Notes: a model not told the origin generated them from the sequence alone. Counted from the first letter of the stretch, positions 18,020 to 27,464 are shown. The stretch: DNA of 64,000 nt from Collinsella aerofaciens (GCF_015554145.1 NZ_JADNHZ010000003.1:1-64000), one strand, 5' to 3'. A program made the numbers and translations.

Positions 18020-18961
18020 TTATGCCGAGGCCTTGGCCTTGCGGCGCTTGCGGACCGCGTGGATCACGATATCCAGCAGCAACAGCACAATGGCTATGAC
18101 CACGATAAGCACGGCAAACTCGCGCTTGCCCCAGTGGCGGCCGGCCAGCGACTTTTGCTTGTCGACGTCCTTCTTGTTGTACTTGGTGCGCACGCAATGC
18201 ACCAGCAGGCGATGGTCGTTCACGCCGTAGGGCGTGCAGGTGACGAGCGTCACCTTGTCGGCGCCGGGCTCGATGGTTAGCGACTCCATCTCCTCGGGCA
18301 GTACCACCTCGGAATCCACCATCTTGTAGGCGAGCGTCTTGTTCATGGTGTGCAGCAGCACCAGGTCGCCGGGCTTCAGCGAATGGATGTCGTCGAACAT
18401 GCTCAGGTTACGCATGCCCGAGTGCGCGGTGAGCACGCAATGCGTCGAGGTGCCGCCCACCGGCAGGCTCGTGCCTTCCAGGTGGCCGACGCCGGCCATA
18501 AGGACTTCTTCGCTCGTGCCGTGGTAGATGGGCATGCTCACGTCGATGGAAGGGATCTCGACCCAGCTCATCATGGGGTCGCGGTCAAAGATGAGCTGCT
18601 GGGCGTAGGGCTCAATCTGGTCGGCGGGGAGCTCGGTGGCCTCGCCTGCCAGCTGCTCGTTAAAGGAGCGCGCCTGGAGCAGGATGAGCTCGCGCTCCTC
18701 GGCAGACAGCGCGTCCACGGTGCTGGACACCGTGCTGATCTGGTTGAACACGCCCGAGGCCTCGAGCCGGTCCAAGATCCACGGCCAGGTCATAAGGCCC
18801 ACGCCAATAAGGATGATGACGATAGTGATGAGCCGGTCGGCCCAGCGCGGCAGCCGCTTGCGGCGGCGCTTGGGCTTTGGTTGAGGTTTGGGCTGAGGGC
18901 TTGAGCCACCGTTGTCCGCGGCGTTATTGCCCTTCATATGTTTGGCGCCCTGCACCATCAC
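18020..18961 (-). CDS. Class C (pilus-assembly) sortase
   Basis: Membrane transpeptidase that polymerises pilins. A basic, proline-rich cytoplasmic N-terminus (SPQPKPQPKP) precedes a membrane helix at about 44-62; the catalytic domain holds His180 (LTAHSG), Cys242 (TLVTCTPYG) and Arg251 (NDHRLLV). A second membrane helix near 285-305 and a basic tail follow, the class C topology. DPM at 128-130 sits where these enzymes carry the DPx lid. The start may be GTG at 18961 or the adjoining ATG at 18958; GAGGAG precedes both. It lies downstream of three pilin genes, beyond a terminator and the duplicated toxin-like unit, so it may have its own promoter. Confidence 0.93.
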   Translation of the reverse strand: MMVQGAKHMKGNNAADNGGSSPQPKPQPKPKRRRKRLPRWADRLITIVIILIGVGLMTWPWILDRLEASGVFNQISTVSSTVDALSAEERELILLQARSFNEQLAGEATELPADQIEPYAQQLIFDRDPMMSWVEIPSIDVSMPIYHGTSEEVLMAGVGHLEGTSLPVGGTSTHCVLTAHSGMRNLSMFDDIHSLKPGDLVLLHTMNKTLAYKMVDSEVVLPEEMESLTIEPGADKVTLVTCTPYGVNDHRLLVHCVRTKYNKKDVDKQKSLAGRHWGKREFAVLIVVIAIVLLLLDIVIHAVRKRRKAKASA

Positions 18962-19131
18962 CGGTCACTCCTCTACAACTCAAGTTGTCTAAACAAATAA
19001 TAGCCGATTAGCGAGCTTCCGCACCGGACAACGCAGTCTGGCAGCATTGCGCAGCGCGAGTTGGGCGCGAGTTGGGTCAGCATTTGGGTTTTCAAAATGT
19101 CCCGGATCGGCGGAGCGATTCGGGATACAAT

Positions 19132-19236
19132 GTCTGTAGGAAACGACGCACCCCGCGTAAGTGATCGAAAGCGCGGGCGACCAGTTTCCGGTGTTGTTAA
19201 ATGCCCGGGCCTCTAACCCCGGGCATTCTTATTTGC
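19132..19236 (+). ncRNA. Predicted antisense RNA, copy 1
   Basis: TACAAT at 19126-19131 could start a short transcript ending at the hairpin ATGCCCGGG/CCCGGGCAT followed by TCTTATTT (19200-19236). The 3' end overlaps the end of the minus-strand small reading frame. No protein is encoded. The layout matches the antitoxin RNAs of convergent type I toxin-antitoxin modules; expression is not shown. Confidence 0.45.
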
Positions 19237-19378
19237 GCTTGCGGCGCAACTGCCTTCTACCGTCCGCACCGCGCGTGCGCCTACGGACCTTAAACCGAAC
19301 CTCATACGAGTCAAGAAACGCGATGACGAACGAGCCCACCGCCGCGAGGGCGGCGAGCGCGTTAAGGAATTTCAGCAT
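19229..19378 (-). CDS. Small hydrophobic, basic-tailed protein; type I toxin candidate
   Basis: 49 residues: an N-terminal hydrophobic helix (FLNALAALAAVGSFVIAFLD) and a strongly basic tail ending RRQLRRKRK. GGAGGT stands six bases before the ATG, a better ribosome site than most genes here. TAAAAT upstream (about 19434-19439) lies next to the inverted repeat CTGCGA/TCGCAG. Size, topology and convergent overlap with a predicted RNA resemble TxpA/BsrG or Fst-type toxins. I cannot assign it to a named family; a phage holin-like or orphan membrane peptide is the alternative. Confidence 0.6.
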   Translation of the reverse strand: MLKFLNALAALAAVGSFVIAFLDSYEVRFKVRRRTRGADGRRQLRRKRK

Positions 19379-19609
19379 TTGGGGACCTCCGATCGAGTCG
19401 TCGGCCGCCCGCGCACAGGATGCGTCGCAAAGCCATTTTACTGCGAGCGCATGCATTCGCAGCTGGTAAACGCGATTTTGACAAACATTTGTTCGATAGT
19501 TACAAACACGATTCCTCGTCCAGCAGAGCCTGGCCGCATTGTCCGGGTTTGCCCGACGTGTTTGCGTTTTCAAAATATCCCGGATCGGCGGGGTGATTCG
19601 GGATACAAT

Positions 19610-19716
19610 CTCAATAGAAAACGACGCACCCCGCGTAAATGTTTGGGAGCGCGGGCGGCCTAGTTTTCAGTTTTTGTTAAATGCCCGGGATCCGACCCCC
19701 GGGCATTCTTATTTGC
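19610..19716 (+). ncRNA. Predicted antisense RNA, copy 2
   Basis: Second copy of the predicted RNA, with TACAAT at 19604-19609 and the terminator hairpin at 19680-19716. Both the -10 box and the stem are conserved relative to copy 1, although the facing toxin frame is broken. Confidence 0.4.
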
Positions 19717-19840
19717 GCTTTCGGCGCAAATGCCGTCCACCGTCCGCACCGCGCGTGCGCCTACGGACCTTAAACCGAACCTCATACGAGTCAAGAAACG
19801 CGATGACGAGCGTGCCCGCATCGGACGATGGAGGCTGACT
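19709..19840 (-). pseudogene. Truncated second copy of the small toxin-like gene
   Basis: The frame still encodes VIAFLDSYEVRFKVRRRTRG and the basic tail (RHLRRKRK), as in copy 1. Its N-terminal half is replaced by unrelated sequence with an in-frame TAA and no start codon or ribosome site. It looks like a decayed duplicate. Confidence 0.6.
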
Positions 19841-19850
19841 GCGTTATCCC

Positions 19851-19888
19851 AAAAAGAACGGGGCAGACTCCAGTGCGGAATCTGCCCC
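19851..19888 (-). terminator. Terminator of the pilin genes
   Basis: On the minus strand GGGGCAGA and TCTGCCCC form the stem, followed by GTTCTTTTT. It ends the pilin transcript before the toxin-like unit and the sortase gene. Confidence 0.8.
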
Positions 19889-19989
19889 GAAAAGAGAATG
19901 GCAAAGCAAGAACGTCGATGGACGAGAAAAGTGTCCGCAAGTCTCATGGCCATCACATCCCACCCGCCAAAGGAATGGATGAGCGAGCG

Positions 19990-21810
19990 TTACTCCTGCT
20001 CGGACTCCTCGGCCTGCTTACGGCTGCGGATGAGGTGCGCCACGCCGATGCACAGCACCGCGCCACCAGCGATCCAAGTAAAGGTCACGCCGTTAAGGCC
20101 GGTGAGGGGAAGGCCGACAGATTTGGTGTTGCCGACGGTGATGGTGACCAAACCGGTGGCACCATCGATGCCGTTTTTAGTTCCGGTCAGCTTGTTGTCA
20201 CCGGCAGAGTTGTCAAGCTCGCCAACGGCAATATCAGTGCGGCCCGTTTCGGAAACCGTCGCCGCAAGATTCTTCACCTTCATGCTCGTTTTGTCATACA
20301 TCGGGCTGATGGTGAAGGTGAAGGGGTCGGCCGTGGTTGGGTACTTGGCATGGTCGGGGGTCTCGATCTCGGTCACCTTGTAGGAACCGGCGTCGAGGCC
20401 GGAGACGGAGATCTTGCCGCCTTTGTCGGACGTGAACTTCACACACTCGGGAAGGTTTTTAGTATCGGTGACGGTCACGAGCTGACCCTCGACGACACTG
20501 ACGCCATCAACAGTACCCTCCGTCGAGGCAATATACTGGTTTTCGGTATTCGTGTCCGCGGACTGGATGGTGAAGACGGCGTTCTCAAGGCCCTGCTCGG
20601 TGCCCTGGTCGACCTTCTTGAGGTTGAGCTTGAATGCGAAGTCGGCAACGGTGTCCTCGATCGTCTCGCCCGTGCCATCGCCATACGGGTTGTTGGAGTA
20701 CTCAAGCTTAACGGTGTTGGGGTTGCCGCCCTTCTGAGTATTCTCAGTAGTGTTACCAATCACGGCATTGCCGTTGAGCACCGCCTTGTAGAAGACGACT
20801 ATCTGAGTACTGGCGTCTACCTTTGAAATCTCCTTGAGATACTTACCGTTCTCTCCCGCATTAACTTTAATAGCCAAGGTGGTAGTTCCATCATCATTGG
20901 CGGTTGGCTGCACAGTAAAGTTCTCTGTAATGTCGGTATATTGATCATTGTTGTTCGAATCTTTGTTTACAGCAAAAACTTGAGTTTGGCCATCAACATA
21001 GCTGAGTCCCTTGGAAAGGGTGTCAGTGAACATATAGGTATAGCTGTCGTAAGTAGCGTAGTTGCTGGCGATCGTGCCGGTAAGCTTATAGTTAACCTCC
21101 TGGCCGATCTGCGAATCGGCGACGACATCCCAATCTCCAACAGGCACGGTCGTGAGGCCTTCCATCGCCTTGTTATCATCAAGAATCTTCTTTTCAACCG
21201 TGGGGACGCTCTTCTTAGGGGTAATTTTCACAGTTGTGCTCGTACCGTCAATAACAGCGTACACCGGAGCTGAATAAGCATCGGTCGACTTGTCCCCGGG
21301 CTTCACCGTCGTATTAGTGAGGAACAGCCAGTAGCCGGCGTCAAGATTGGAAAGAGACGGCTGTGCGGCAGACGTCTTCTGCCACGTTGCATTGTCCTTC
21401 AGATTGTCGGCGATCATGCTCAGAACATTATCGCTTGCGACCTGAGAAGTGTTCCCAGTCACGCCTGACTTCTCGTTCAGCCAATCAGCGGCATCCTGGG
21501 CAGTCGTTTTGTTGTAGGTAGGCTCTATTTTCTGAATTGCACGAACAACTGCGTCCTTAATTGCCTTTTGCTCCGTCTCGTTTGCGCCCGCCCACTGAAT
21601 GTTCTTTACAGTGGAGCCATTTACGTCAGCAGCGAAGATTTGAATGCCCTTATAAGTCGTTGATCCAGCGTAGTCACCGTAATCGAACGTAACGGTCGTG
21701 TTGCCCTCAGCAAACGCCATGGTCACCGGGGCCATGACTCCGCCGAAGCTCAGCGCCGCCGTGAGGCCGGCGGTTACTGCCAGGCGTGCGATGTTCTTGC
21801 TCATGCTCAT
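19990..21810 (-). CDS. Major (backbone) pilin with LPLTG sorting signal
   Basis: Secreted shaft subunit polymerised by the class C sortase. Starts MSMSKNIARLA with a signal peptide through about residue 35 (cleavage near AFAEG). An isopeptide-type fimbrial N-terminal domain contains TVKITPKKSVPTVEKKI, the likely lysine donor site. SpaA-like domains follow, with an E-box-like YKVTEIETPDHAKYP. The C-terminus is LPLTG, hydrophobic segment, basic tail. GAGG precedes the start; an ATG 22 codons upstream lacks a site. GC content is lower than in the neighbouring minor pilin. Confidence 0.92.
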   Translation of the reverse strand: MSMSKNIARLAVTAGLTAALSFGGVMAPVTMAFAEGNTTVTFDYGDYAGSTTYKGIQIFAADVNGSTVKNIQWAGANETEQKAIKDAVVRAIQKIEPTYNKTTAQDAADWLNEKSGVTGNTSQVASDNVLSMIADNLKDNATWQKTSAAQPSLSNLDAGYWLFLTNTTVKPGDKSTDAYSAPVYAVIDGTSTTVKITPKKSVPTVEKKILDDNKAMEGLTTVPVGDWDVVADSQIGQEVNYKLTGTIASNYATYDSYTYMFTDTLSKGLSYVDGQTQVFAVNKDSNNNDQYTDITENFTVQPTANDDGTTTLAIKVNAGENGKYLKEISKVDASTQIVVFYKAVLNGNAVIGNTTENTQKGGNPNTVKLEYSNNPYGDGTGETIEDTVADFAFKLNLKKVDQGTEQGLENAVFTIQSADTNTENQYIASTEGTVDGVSVVEGQLVTVTDTKNLPECVKFTSDKGGKISVSGLDAGSYKVTEIETPDHAKYPTTADPFTFTISPMYDKTSMKVKNLAATVSETGRTDIAVGELDNSAGDNKLTGTKNGIDGATGLVTITVGNTKSVGLPLTGLNGVTFTWIAGGAVLCIGVAHLIRSRKQAEESEQE

Positions 21811-21918
21811 CTTCTTTTCCTCTGCTTTCTGCTTGAAGTCCGTTTGATCTAAATCCATCTGTCTGTGTCTTAGCATCTACTTCGCTACGTCTCGCCCCGC
21901 TCTCGGTGGGGCTGCCAG

Positions 21919-23589
21919 CTACTTTTTATGGTTGCCACCTCCCCGCTTGACCAGGAGCGCGACCACGATGAGCGCGGCTCCAGCGACCGCTGCGGCGGCC
22001 GCGGCGTACATTGCCATATCGCCAGTCGAGGGCATAAAGCCTCCGGTGGTAATGCTAGGGGGTGTGCCGGTGGGCGTGTTGATGAGCGACGCCTCCAGGC
22101 TGCCCGTCGACCCGTCCGCGCTGTCGGCACGCAGGGGCGACTCGGCCGTGATGGTGAGTTTGGGCTTGGCGGCGGCCACCTGGTCGACGTCCAGGCCCTC
22201 GGCCTTGACCGTCACGGAGCGCGTGCCCTCAAAGGCGGTGTAGCCCTTGGGCGCCTTGAGCTCGCGGACCTCCAGCTTGCCCGAGTCCACGCCCGAGACG
22301 GTCACGCGGCCGTCCTCGCCCGTGGTGACGGTGGCCTTGCCCTCCGCATCCCACGTGCCATCGGCCGCCAGTGTGCGGCCGCGGTCGTCGGCGATGCTCA
22401 GGACCGCCCCGGCAAGCGGCTTGTCGCCGTCGCTGCCGCGCTTGGTGAGCGCGAGATCCCAGGTGTAGGCGCACGCATCGTCGCTCGGCGTGCGGGTGAA
22501 GCCCGCGTCGCCGGACTGGTCGGCAAAGGGAGAGCGCGGGTAGCGCAGGTAGACCTCGTTGGGGTTGCCCTTCGCGATGCCGTGGTTGCACGCGCTGTTG
22601 AGCGGTGCGTTGTACACGGCGACCACGCGGACGCCCGCGGTGAAGGCGTCGGCCCCGCCGAGCGCGGCGATCAGGTCGCCGGTGCGCACGGTGAAGGTCT
22701 TGCCGTCGGCCGCTACCTTGGTGGCGCACTGGGCCGTGATGTCGGTCCAGCCCTTCGCGGGCTCGGTGCCGACGCGGCCGTCCTTGTCGGCCGAGACGGC
22801 GTCAAAGCCGCCGTCCGCGCCCGTCGCCACGTACACGCGCATGCTCGCGGTCACCTTGGAGGGGTCGAGCCCCGCGCTCATGGTGTCGACGAACCGCACC
22901 GTATAGGTGTCGTAGGCAGCAAGGCCCGCCGGGACCGTGGCAGAGAGGCGCCAGTACAGGTCGTCGGCGACCGTGGCGTCGGCGGCCTTCTGCCATGCGG
23001 CGGTGCTGTCCTCCAGCACGTGCTTGGCGACCTTGGGCGTCGCCGCCTTGGGCTTGACGGTGACGGCGCTGCCGCCCACCAGGGCCATGATCGGCGCGGT
23101 GCCGGCCTCGCCCTGGGCGATGGCGTCGTCGTCGGCGACGATGAGCCAGTAGCCGCAGGGCAGCTCGGCCGTCGTGCCCGCGTTAAGGGCCACGGACACG
23201 GCGCCAGAGCTCTGGAGGGAACGAGCGAGCTGTGCGCTCAGCGCGCTCGTAAGGTGGGAATCGGAGTTGAGCCACTCGGCAGCTTCCTGCGCGGTGGTCT
23301 GGGAATTGGGCATGCCGGCGCTGTGCAGCACGGGCAGCGCGGCGTCGCGCACGGCGTCGCTTGCCCAGGCGAGGTCGGTGGCGATCTTGGCGTCGCCGTC
23401 GCCGTCGACGACGTTGGCGCTAAAGATCTGGTAGGCGTCGTAGCTGCGCGCTACGTTGCCGCTCACCGTGATGGAACCGGTCGAGGTCGGCGCGGCCTGC
23501 GCGGAAGCGGGGAACACAACCGCGCAGGTGCCGATCAGGAGGGCAAGCAGCGCAAACAAGATCGGGAAGGAGCAAACTTTCTTATTCAC
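21919..23589 (-). CDS. Minor/basal pilin with MPSTG sorting signal
   Basis: 556 residues from a GTG start at 23589 that overlaps the end of the tip gene by eight bases. AAGGGAGG eight bases upstream decides this over the ATG at 23610. A signal peptide ends around ASAQA; two or three pilin domains follow, including AVTVKPKAATPKVAKHVL (possible lysine site) and a SpaA-like domain (LEVRELKAPKGYTAF). The C-terminus is FMPSTGD, membrane helix and KRGGGNHKK. The sorting motif departs from LPxTG, which suggests use by the housekeeping sortase to anchor the pilus base. Strongly GC-rich compared with the genes on either side. Confidence 0.9.
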   Translation of the reverse strand: MNKKVCSFPILFALLALLIGTCAVVFPASAQAAPTSTGSITVSGNVARSYDAYQIFSANVVDGDGDAKIATDLAWASDAVRDAALPVLHSAGMPNSQTTAQEAAEWLNSDSHLTSALSAQLARSLQSSGAVSVALNAGTTAELPCGYWLIVADDDAIAQGEAGTAPIMALVGGSAVTVKPKAATPKVAKHVLEDSTAAWQKAADATVADDLYWRLSATVPAGLAAYDTYTVRFVDTMSAGLDPSKVTASMRVYVATGADGGFDAVSADKDGRVGTEPAKGWTDITAQCATKVAADGKTFTVRTGDLIAALGGADAFTAGVRVVAVYNAPLNSACNHGIAKGNPNEVYLRYPRSPFADQSGDAGFTRTPSDDACAYTWDLALTKRGSDGDKPLAGAVLSIADDRGRTLAADGTWDAEGKATVTTGEDGRVTVSGVDSGKLEVRELKAPKGYTAFEGTRSVTVKAEGLDVDQVAAAKPKLTITAESPLRADSADGSTGSLEASLINTPTGTPPSITTGGFMPSTGDMAMYAAAAAAVAGAALIVVALLVKRGGGNHKK

Positions 23590-26500
23590 GACGCTCGCCT
23601 CCCTTCGCATTCGCCTTGCGACGAATGTGCATCCAGGCCGCAGCAGCGCAAAGCACCGCCGCGCCGGCAAGGTAGGTCAGCGTGATGCCCGACATACCGG
23701 AAAGGGGCAAAGAAGTGGAGTAGGTGTTGGTGAAGGTGGGGGTGTCAGTGTCGGTGAGCTCGTGGTCGGCGCCATCAGCATCTTTCCACTTGCCATCGGA
23801 GCCAACGGTTCCCTTCCTGTAGGTCACCTTACGGTTGATGGTTCCTTTGGTATTGTCCGTTGCAACAACCGTAAGCTTGTAGACCGACTTGTCGAACTTG
23901 TAGTGCGAGAAAAGCGAACTCTCATCCTTCTCGCGCACATAGTACGTGAAGGTCTTGGAAGCGCCACGGCCGGTGGTGCCCCCGCCCTCGAGCTGTTTCA
24001 ACTCATAGTTGACTGCTTCAAACGGTAGCGTCTGAGTCTTGTCACCATCAATCTGAGTCTTTACCGTCTTGGCTTTCTCGAAGGCCAGATTATCCGCAAA
24101 CTCGAGCGTAAACTCCTTCATCTCGCCACCCTTAACGACCTTAGTCGCCTTGGGAGTCCAGGAGCCGCTGGAGGTGTACGGAGTGTACTTGTTGGTGAAG
24201 GTCTTTCCCGCGTTGGAGTCGATAATCGAATAATAGCCTTCGCTGTCTCTTTCCATAGTGCCCAGCGCTTTTGTTGTATCTCCGGAGCGCCCGGTCGCAC
24301 TCACGCTTGTAATCGTATAGTTATGGACGTAAAGCGGAACGTTCTGACTTGAATCATCCTTCTTCGGCACATTCATGAGCAAAGTTTCGTTGTCCGTGAG
24401 CTGCACCTCGATCTCGTACACAGTGTGGTCGTACTCAATGTCAGAGTCTCCACCGGTCTGTTCGACCAAGTAGTATGTAATCTTGTTAGCCACAACAGTC
24501 TTATCTACGAACTGTTCACCAAGGTCAAACGTAATGTTACCTTCAGCGTCATTCTTGGCAGACCCGACTAAGGTGCAGTCACCATCGCTGAAAGAGTCAT
24601 TTTTCCAAGAAGGCGCCGTCGCAGTATCCGAATCCTTGCGATAAACCGCGAAAGAAAACTGATCTTTTGTGAGCATTTCTTCTTTTTCGGTTTGCTTATT
24701 TTTCAGCGCCTTTGACGCCTTTAGCTTAAGGCTTGGGTAGACGTACGTATCCGCAGGCACGCCTAGGTACAGGTCGCCGTTCGACATGATGCCGCCGCCA
24801 TGGTCCCAGGAATAGTTGCCCGTGATGAAGGTTGTAGCAGCCGCCTGTGCATTATTTGCTTCAGCGTCGCCAACATGAACATCCGAAGTCAATCCGATAC
24901 TCCGATAAATCTGCACGCCGCCATCGGCAGGAATTTTTATAGCTTCATTGAGCTCTTTGCTTCCCAAATACTTGGCGTCTCCGCCGCCGAGCATCTTGCC
25001 GATTATTGCCGCAAGCGGTTCCTTATGGCCATCCTTTGCCGCAAGGAAGAAATCGGCATGGCCGTTCTTGCGGAACTTCTCCGAGTTGTATGCATCTTGA
25101 TCTTGATTCTTTTCGCTACCGCCACTTGAAAGATGGGGCTTGCCTTCATTACCACTGTTAGTTGCCGGATCGTAACCGTTGGCATTCTGCTCATCGCCAT
25201 CAGCATTTTGCTCATCGCCAGCAGATATATTGCCAAAGATTGCAGTGCCGTCAGTGTTCGTCACCAGCGTCTTGCCCGTCGGGCAGACTGCAACGCCACC
25301 ACCATAGCCACCGGCGGTATTGCTGCTAATGTACGAGTTGTATACAAATAATCTACCAGCAGTATATTCCTTACCCGCATTCGAGTTTCCCTGGACGAAG
25401 ATACCGCCACCGCCCCAGTCAAAGCGAGACATGCAGTGATTGTTTGTGATGTAGACTTTACTCTCTTCAGTGCCGTTAATCATCGCGTCAACCATCTGGC
25501 CCACTCGAATGCCGGCACCTTCAGATCGGTAGCTCACGTTAGAGGCAATAATTCCTCCCGTGATATTCAGCCACGCCATTCCTAAGCGAGACGCTTGGTC
25601 ATTCCGTTCGACATCGGTAACGTAAACGCCACCACCAGCTTCTTCAGAATAATTGCCAGTAATCTGGCCACCGGAAATGGTGACATGGGCGCCGTTATTG
25701 GCAGCAAGCCCAGCGCCGCCATGGTCACCCCAGCCATCGTGGCCGCAGAACTGAACCATTCTATTATTCGTGATATAGCCACCAGAAACGGTCACGATGC
25801 CGCCCTTGGCCATAATGCCGCCACCGAGTCCCGCGTTGAGTGTGCTATTACCGGAGATTATGCCATTAGTTATGGTGACCTCGGAATAACGGGCATACAC
25901 ACCACCGCCACTATAAGCGCTGTTGCCGGCAATTACGCCGCCAGTCAGTTTAAGGGTCGAGGCGACGCCCTTCTCGTTGGATACCATAATGCCCGCGCCG
26001 TCACCCGAACCGGAAGCGCCGCAAACGTATCCGCCGCTCATGTTGACAGTAGAGCCGTTCTCGGCATAGATGAGGTTGCCGATTTGGCCATCTTTCTTTT
26101 GCGTGAGCACTCCGCTTTCAAAATTAAAGTGGCCGCCATTGAAAAGGTTGACGAGCCTTAACCCAGGAGCTTTGGTATCACTGCAAGCCACAATGGCACC
26201 CTTGATACCAGCCTCATACGCTTTAAGAGTTTCGTTTGTAACGGTTCCGCTTGCGACCGATTCGGTTACGTAATAGGTAAGCTTGGTCGGGATGTTAGAA
26301 TCGCCGTACTCCATTGAAGCGAGATTGCCACATTTGTTTTCTTGATTAGCCTGGATCTCTTTTGCGGCAGCTTGCTGGCCGTCCTTGACGGTCAGCGTCG
26401 CACCGCCGGTGATATTGAACAGAGGCTGATTTGAACTCGTATGCTTAATCTTATGGCCGTTTAGATCCAGCGTGATTTTGCTGCCGTCCTTGCTAAGCGT

Positions 26501-27007
26501 GATTGTCTCGCCGGTCTCGACATCATTCATAAGCTTGAAGCTAGCAACACCGCTTGCATTCGCCAACTTGGTTTTTAAATCGTCAACGTTTTTTATCTCG
26601 TCGGGCGCCGCTTCGGTTTGCTCGCCTTCCGTGGCCGCCATCACAGCGTTACCATCTGCCGGCTCGTTATCTTCGACCTGCAGCGTACCCTCAGGTTGAT
26701 CCTCAGCCTGATTCTGCTCAACGTCATTTGAAGAGCCAGTCTCATCGGCCTCGGCGTCGTCACTATTCTGGTTTTCGGTATCCCCGTTGTTGGTGTTTTC
26801 TACATCAGTAGACTCACTTGAGGAACCCCCCCCCATCACAGTTTCCTCGGTAGGAGCTGCCTGGGCATCGTTGGCAATGGCCTGCGAGATCGGGGGCATG
26901 ACGAGCGACAGTACCAGGCTCAGCACGGATGCTCCGCACAAAACGCCTGCCAGTACACGGCGCGTCGCTTTTTTACTCTGCTTAGATTTGTCTGAATTCG
27001 CTTTCAT
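23582..27007 (-). CDS. Large pilus-tip adhesin with beta-helix region and LPLSG signal
   Basis: 1141 residues. Signal peptide to about residue 50, then a low-complexity acidic spacer rich in Ser, Asn, Glu and Gln (55-115). A right-handed beta-helix region of GGG/SGN-type repeats (roughly 300-620) follows. Two or three SpaA/Cna-B-like domains end in LPLSG, a membrane helix and RRKANAKGG. A run of nine G residues in the coding strand (26826-26834) sits early in the frame. GGGGAGGAG precedes the ATG. First gene of the pilus operon; presumably binds host glycans or proteins. Confidence 0.9.
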   Translation of the reverse strand: MKANSDKSKQSKKATRRVLAGVLCGASVLSLVLSLVMPPISQAIANDAQAAPTEETVMGGGSSSESTDVENTNNGDTENQNSDDAEADETGSSNDVEQNQAEDQPEGTLQVEDNEPADGNAVMAATEGEQTEAAPDEIKNVDDLKTKLANASGVASFKLMNDVETGETITLSKDGSKITLDLNGHKIKHTSSNQPLFNITGGATLTVKDGQQAAAKEIQANQENKCGNLASMEYGDSNIPTKLTYYVTESVASGTVTNETLKAYEAGIKGAIVACSDTKAPGLRLVNLFNGGHFNFESGVLTQKKDGQIGNLIYAENGSTVNMSGGYVCGASGSGDGAGIMVSNEKGVASTLKLTGGVIAGNSAYSGGGVYARYSEVTITNGIISGNSTLNAGLGGGIMAKGGIVTVSGGYITNNRMVQFCGHDGWGDHGGAGLAANNGAHVTISGGQITGNYSEEAGGGVYVTDVERNDQASRLGMAWLNITGGIIASNVSYRSEGAGIRVGQMVDAMINGTEESKVYITNNHCMSRFDWGGGGIFVQGNSNAGKEYTAGRLFVYNSYISSNTAGGYGGGVAVCPTGKTLVTNTDGTAIFGNISAGDEQNADGDEQNANGYDPATNSGNEGKPHLSSGGSEKNQDQDAYNSEKFRKNGHADFFLAAKDGHKEPLAAIIGKMLGGGDAKYLGSKELNEAIKIPADGGVQIYRSIGLTSDVHVGDAEANNAQAAATTFITGNYSWDHGGGIMSNGDLYLGVPADTYVYPSLKLKASKALKNKQTEKEEMLTKDQFSFAVYRKDSDTATAPSWKNDSFSDGDCTLVGSAKNDAEGNITFDLGEQFVDKTVVANKITYYLVEQTGGDSDIEYDHTVYEIEVQLTDNETLLMNVPKKDDSSQNVPLYVHNYTITSVSATGRSGDTTKALGTMERDSEGYYSIIDSNAGKTFTNKYTPYTSSGSWTPKATKVVKGGEMKEFTLEFADNLAFEKAKTVKTQIDGDKTQTLPFEAVNYELKQLEGGGTTGRGASKTFTYYVREKDESSLFSHYKFDKSVYKLTVVATDNTKGTINRKVTYRKGTVGSDGKWKDADGADHELTDTDTPTFTNTYSTSLPLSGMSGITLTYLAGAAVLCAAAAWMHIRRKANAKGGERRE

Positions 27008-27096
27008 CGATGTCTCCTCCCCAAGAGACCGCGATCTTGCTCTTTCACCATCAAACGTATCTGCGCAATCTGTAATTGCGCTCGTTTAGTAATGCG

Positions 27097-27126
27097 ATTA
27101 TAACGATTGTTTAAACATCTGAGCAA
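27097..27126 (-). promoter_or_regulatory. Promoter of the pilus operon
   Basis: TTGCTC and a perfect TATAAT are 18 bases apart on the minus strand, about 90 bases before the tip adhesin ATG. A hairpin, GCGCAAT/ATTGCGC (27063-27081), lies in the expected leader, and GTTTAAAC sits between the promoter boxes. Confidence 0.6.
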
Positions 27127-27464
27127 CAAAACCGACATTTTTGTAGCGAGTTCTCAATTCTCTTGACATTTGCTCAGATTTACCTTCGTTTATTCGCTAT
27201 CTATTTTTTGTTTCTGCTGGTAATTTAGTTGCCTATTATTTTTTAATGGCATTAGATTTATTTGCACAACATTTTGCTCAAGAGCAAACATCCTGTGAAC
27301 GGTCGAAAATCGACCGTGAGCGGTAGGTCATTAACCGGGATGAATATCCTACCAAATTGATGAGAATATCTTTAACCCATCGGTGATTAGAAGCGTAATG
27401 TTCATACAACCAAATTTGAATTTGCGCGCAGTTTTTAGGTATCAATTCGCCCAAATCGCCTGAG
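27127..27464. other. AT-rich non-coding region upstream of the pilus operon
   Basis: Markedly more AT-rich than the rest of the window. It contains the small palindrome CGGTCGAAAATCGACCG near 27300 and no supported reading frame. It could hold further control sites or mark the edge of an acquired segment. Confidence 0.5.

Larger units (their letters stand above)
19089..19811. repeat. Tandem duplication of a ~245-bp unit
   Basis: Copy 1 (19089-19330) and copy 2 (19567-19811) are highly similar and about 480 bases apart; weaker similarity extends upstream from about 19031. Each contains a plus-strand TACAAT -10-like box, a short RNA-sized interval, a GC-rich terminator, and a minus-strand small reading frame ending at that terminator. 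This accounts for most of the gap between the sortase and the backbone pilin. Confidence 0.85.
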
